Below are positions 60,560 to 64,000 of a stretch of 64,000 bases of DNA, piece after piece. The stretch covers positions 1,178,001 to 1,242,000 of the forward strand of contig JAWUZG010000332.1 of NCBI GenBank assembly GCA_036785705.1, read 5' to 3'. Position numbers and translations under genes: made by a program. How positions within the stretch are numbered: position 1 is the first letter of the stretch; every line of letters starts with the position of its first letter. The DNA comes from Acanthornis magna (lineage: Eukaryota; Chordata; Aves; Passeriformes; Acanthizidae). The notes below the pieces were generated by a model. That model was not told the origin of the DNA, made no database searches, and worked only from the letters and a program-made list of their open reading frames with translations.

Positions 60560-61495
60560 CCCCACACAGCAGGAGCTGTGCCAGCATTCCCTAATCCAGG
60601 GTTCCTGCCTGCCCCACACAGCTGGAGCTGTGCCAGCATTCCCTGATCCAGGGTTCCTGCCTGCCCCACACAGCTGGAGCTGAGCCAGCATTCCCTGATC
60701 CAGGGCTCCTGCCTGCCCCACACAGCTGGAGGTGGGACAGCATTCCCTAATCCAGGGTTCCTGCCTGCCCCACACAGCAGGAGCTGTGCCAGCATTCCCT
60801 GATCCAGGGCTCCTGCCTGCCCCACACAGCTGGAGCTGTGCCAGCATTCCCTGATCCAGGGCTCCTGCCTGCCCCACACAGCTGGAGCTGTGCCAGCATT
60901 CCCTGATCCAGGGTTCCTGCCTGCCCCACACAGCTGGAGCTGTGCCAGCATTCCCTGATCCAGGGCTCCTGCCTGCCCCACACAGCTGGAGCTGTGCCAG
61001 CACTCCCTGATCCAGGGTTCCTGCCTGCCCCACACAGCTGGAGGTGGGACAGCATTCCCTGATCCAGGGTTCCTGCCCATCACACACAGCTGGAGCTGTG
61101 CCAGCATTCCCTGATCCAGGGTTCCTGCCTGCCCCACACAGCTGGAGCTGTGCCAGCATTCCCTGATCCAGGGTTCCTGCCCATCACACACAGCTGGAGC
61201 TGTGCCAGCATTCCCTGATCCAGGGTTCCTGCCCATCACACACAGCTGGAGCTGTGCCAGCATTCCCTGATCCAGGGTTCCTGCCCATCACACACAGCTG
61301 GAGCTGTGCCAGCATTCCCTGATCCAGGGTTCCTGCCTGCCCCACACAGCTGGAGCTGAGCCAGCATTCCCTGATCCAGGGTTCCTGCCTGCCCCACACA
61401 GCTGGAGCTGTGCCAGCATTCCCTGATCCAGGGTTCCTGCCTGCCCCACACAGCTGGAGCTGTGCCAGCATTCCCTGATCCAGGGCTCCTGCCTG
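60560..61495. repeat. 52-bp minisatellite, 18 head-to-tail copies
   Basis: Eighteen units start every 52 bases from 60560 to 61444 with no insertion or deletion at all. The unit begins CCCCACACAGCTGGAGCTG, continues TGCCAGCATTCCC and ends TGATCCAGGGTTCCTGCCTG. It holds two small palindromic parts, CAGCTGGAGCTG and CCCTGATCCAGGG. Variants are shared between units: GGAGGTGGGACAG in units 4 and 10, GCTGAGCC in 3 and 16, and a CATCACACACAG start in 11, 13, 14 and 15. As 52 is not a multiple of three, each minus frame cycles through all phases, giving long Cys/Gly/Gln-rich open frames with a 52-residue period. These are not genes. Confidence 0.99.
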
Positions 61496-64000
61496 TGTGC
61501 CAACAGCAGCCCCTGCCTCCCCTGCTTTCACAGAGTTAAAGTGCTCACCTATTACCCCATCACCTGCCCCTGCCCACCCTCCATCCTGCATTTCAAAGAC
61601 CATTCTAAGCCTGGCTTGCCTTAGAATAAAATGCAACATGAAGCGGTGAAACAACAGTGATCCACATCAGAATCAGTGATTTCTCTTTTTTTTTTTTTTT
61701 TATGAGACCTACTAAAACCTGCAAACCAACTGATTCTTGGGTCTGTGCCTTGTTCACCCTTATTTACTAACACAAGGGTTCCAGCAAGCGTGGGAGCCAA
61801 AAAGCTGATTTTTTTCTGTTGACAATAGCAACATACATCTTGCCAGGATTTTTACTACATCAAAAATATATTTTTTTAATTGCAACTGTACAATTCAACT
61901 TCTAAGCTGTTAGTTTATGTTTGCATAGACTTTCCTTTACTACCGTGAGGAAAAAGATTTACTTCACTGGAGGACTGAAAACTGTGTTTCTGTGAAATCC
62001 AGCTGCATGTAAATGAGAAAATAGCTCCTCAGGAACTGCATCCTCTCATGTGGTTAAGCAGGTGTGGAAGTTTTCCAAAAATGTTTTAGAGGCACTGCTG
62101 TAAATTCAGAATAGAAATGGAAAATCATTTCCATTTCATTTTCATGGGAAAAAAATAAAAAAAAAAAAAAAAGAAAAAGTTTTCTTTTAATATTGTTAAT
62201 ATTATCAAAATTTTTCAATACTTTCTCCATTTAGAAGAAAATACAGTCAGGTACAAGCAACAGGAGTTGGTTACTTTGCCATGAACAGCACAAGGGGAAC
62301 CCTGGCTGTGTCAGGCCTGCCAAATACTTCAGTAACTTGTGCTGTAAAATGAGTTATCCCTTTTTCTGTGGCTTTACACCGAAATCTCTTTGGTCAAAAG
62401 GTGATGGCATTGAGCATTTATAATCTTCTGTCCACCACGTCTGACCTGGGTTTCCCAGTTTGAAATCAGTGTTTCCTGGAGAGCAGCTACTTCTTTAGAG
62501 GGAACAGATTTTAAACAGTAAGTACCAATACATATATTGCCTTATCTACATCTGACATTCCTGTCACTTCTCTACCTAGACGTGATTTAACCTTGCCATC
62601 GTCTGCTCTCCTGAGGAGGAAATTACAGTCCATTCCTCCTTGGATCTGTCAGCTCGGAGCAGCTGGCAACTTGTCAGCACCCCTTCTGCAGATGGACATT
62701 TCACTGCTGAGAGGCAATACCCCAGCAATCTGTACGTACTCAGCCTTGACAAAATGACTTTATAATCACCAGCCAACGAGTCACTTTTTGCAGTGCTGTT
62801 CTGTCTGAGGATTTTTGCAGATTCATAGTTCACCTGCCCTCTGTAAATGCAGGATCTCTTAAGCAATCCTCCCCTTTAGGAAGAAGCAACACTAAGTGGT
62901 GCACAGGCTGCAAAAAAAGAGCAAGGAAAACAAGGTGACATCCTGTCCTATGTAGCTAAGGAAGTGGGAGTCTTAATAAAACAAGAATGTAGGTGCTGTA
63001 TGCAAATCTTAATGAAAATTGTGATTTAAAATCACAACATTTTTTTAAATGTGGGTTTCCAAGTCCCATTAACTTTGAGAAAGAGGATTCATATTCTATT
63101 TAACTAGACTTCACATTGAGCCACTTTTCATTTACAGGATATTCCTAAAGGTAGAAGCAGCAGGGAGATGAAATGGTTTCATTGACTGGAATTACAGCTT
63201 CTTTTATATAAAACGTTAATCATTTTATATATGACAACCTTATGCTTAGTGTTGCTAGAATACTCCCCATAAAACATTATTTTGTGAGTGCATAGACTCC
63301 CCTACTGAGCACATAACAGCTTTCAGTGGATGTGCTAATCCAGTTTGAATATATGTGGTATTTAATCTTCATTAAGATGCTGAAGTCTATACAATGTTAA
63401 TTATTCATTTTGCATGTTCTTTGCACTTTATTGTAATTCATAATTTCCTTAATGAAAATGTAGTTTTTAATTATAACTGTAAAATTTGGATGAAACCTGC
63501 CTGGTAAGCATAAGCCGATTTTTTTTTTTTTTATTTTCCTAAAATTTTGGTATAGGATGACAAGGGGAAATCCACCAAATTGGTGAGAAAAGAATGTTGA
63601 ATGAACAACATTCAACCAAGTATTCAACCCAGCAACATTGCCCCATCCCTCAGCACAGCCCACGGGGGCTGCAAGGGCCAGTGAGGACCCTTCTACTGAC
63701 ATTTTTCCACATGGGAAATCCCAAAGCCTGAGAGCACAGGGTGAATTTTAATCCAGCATTCTTGCCTCCTTTTCAGCAGCTCCAGAATGGGGTAAGATTC
63801 TGCAGCAGTGTGCATATTTCCTTGAAAAAGGTTTCCAGCAGGACAAGACTGCCACACTACACACAAAAAAATACTAAGTAGAATCAAAAGAAGCCATTAT
63901 AGTTTCAACATCCTTAAACAAAATGTATTTAAAAAGATGAAAAAACTTACCAGAGAAATAGAAGAAAATGGGTGCTGAGGGTCACTTTGAACAGAGATTA
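61496..64000. other. non-coding stretch with homopolymer runs
   Basis: No gene is recognised. It contains a T run (about 61685-61701), an A-rich run (about 62150-62179) next to a TAATATT-GTT-AATATTA hairpin, and a T12-13 run (about 63521-63532). The part at 62570-62870 is of higher complexity and might be a conserved non-coding element, without proof. Confidence 0.65.

Noticed and set aside
60514..61654. Minus-strand frames of 71 to 249 codons
   Set aside because: All are readings of the 52-bp array, whose unit has no minus-strand stop in most copies; the three frames show the same 52-residue cycle.
1..64000. CRISPR arrays, tRNA or rRNA genes, bacterial operons
   Set aside because: The tandem arrays have no unique spacers, no cloverleaf or rRNA-like sequence was seen, and composition and repeats are those of a vertebrate.

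Overview
The window looks like vertebrate, most probably bird (perhaps songbird), nuclear DNA from an intergenic region or a very large intron. The sequence is AT-rich overall with short GC-rich islands. Its recognisable interspersed repeats are CR1-type LINE 3' ends, with the avian-style CAGAATGGTTTGGG...GGAAGG...ACCTT start in reverse orientation, plus a probable endogenous-retrovirus LTR. There is no bacterial or viral gene layout: no operons, no long coding frames and no ribosome-binding sites. No protein-coding gene, tRNA, rRNA or CRISPR array can be supported. The open frames present are short, lack recognisable domains, or are produced by tandem repeats.

Layout. 1-12 kb: plain AT-rich non-coding DNA with one compact G-quadruplex motif (2559-2579). 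12-15 kb: a purine-rich stretch, a long perfect (TTTCC)n array (12848-13006), a T12/A12/G9 homopolymer cluster and a short (CTTT)n. 15-24 kb: a possible 29-base micro-exon, two copies of an unnamed ~100-bp repeat (16.7 and 18.2 kb), a GC-rich block (20.8-21.3 kb) and the LTR-like block in reverse orientation (from about 21.54 kb). 24-33 kb: an old CR1 fragment, a 31-bp tandem repeat beside a possible terminal exon (30.46-30.90 kb) and an (ATATCT)n microsatellite. 34-37 kb: a 197-codon open frame without homology I can recognise, a long G/T low-complexity tract and a 21-bp minisatellite that stays open on both strands. 39-49 kb: a TG/CA/AT-rich stretch, an 18-bp perfect palindrome, a candidate GC-rich exon (43.1 kb), a weakly CpG-island-like block (45.6-46.2 kb) and a second G/T tract. 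53-58 kb: an A/C tract, AT-rich blocks dense in TAATTA motifs, a GC-rich block, a clear CR1 3' end and another G/T tract. 59-62 kb: a second clear CR1 3' end and the most striking object, 18 head-to-tail copies of a 52-bp unit with no length change (60560-61495).

No genes are seen working together. The functional candidates are non-coding: possible enhancers rich in homeodomain-type motifs, and three weak exon candidates that might belong to a lncRNA or an unseen host gene. The most useful leads are the tandem arrays, the G/T tracts and these exon candidates. No undescribed system is evident from sequence alone.
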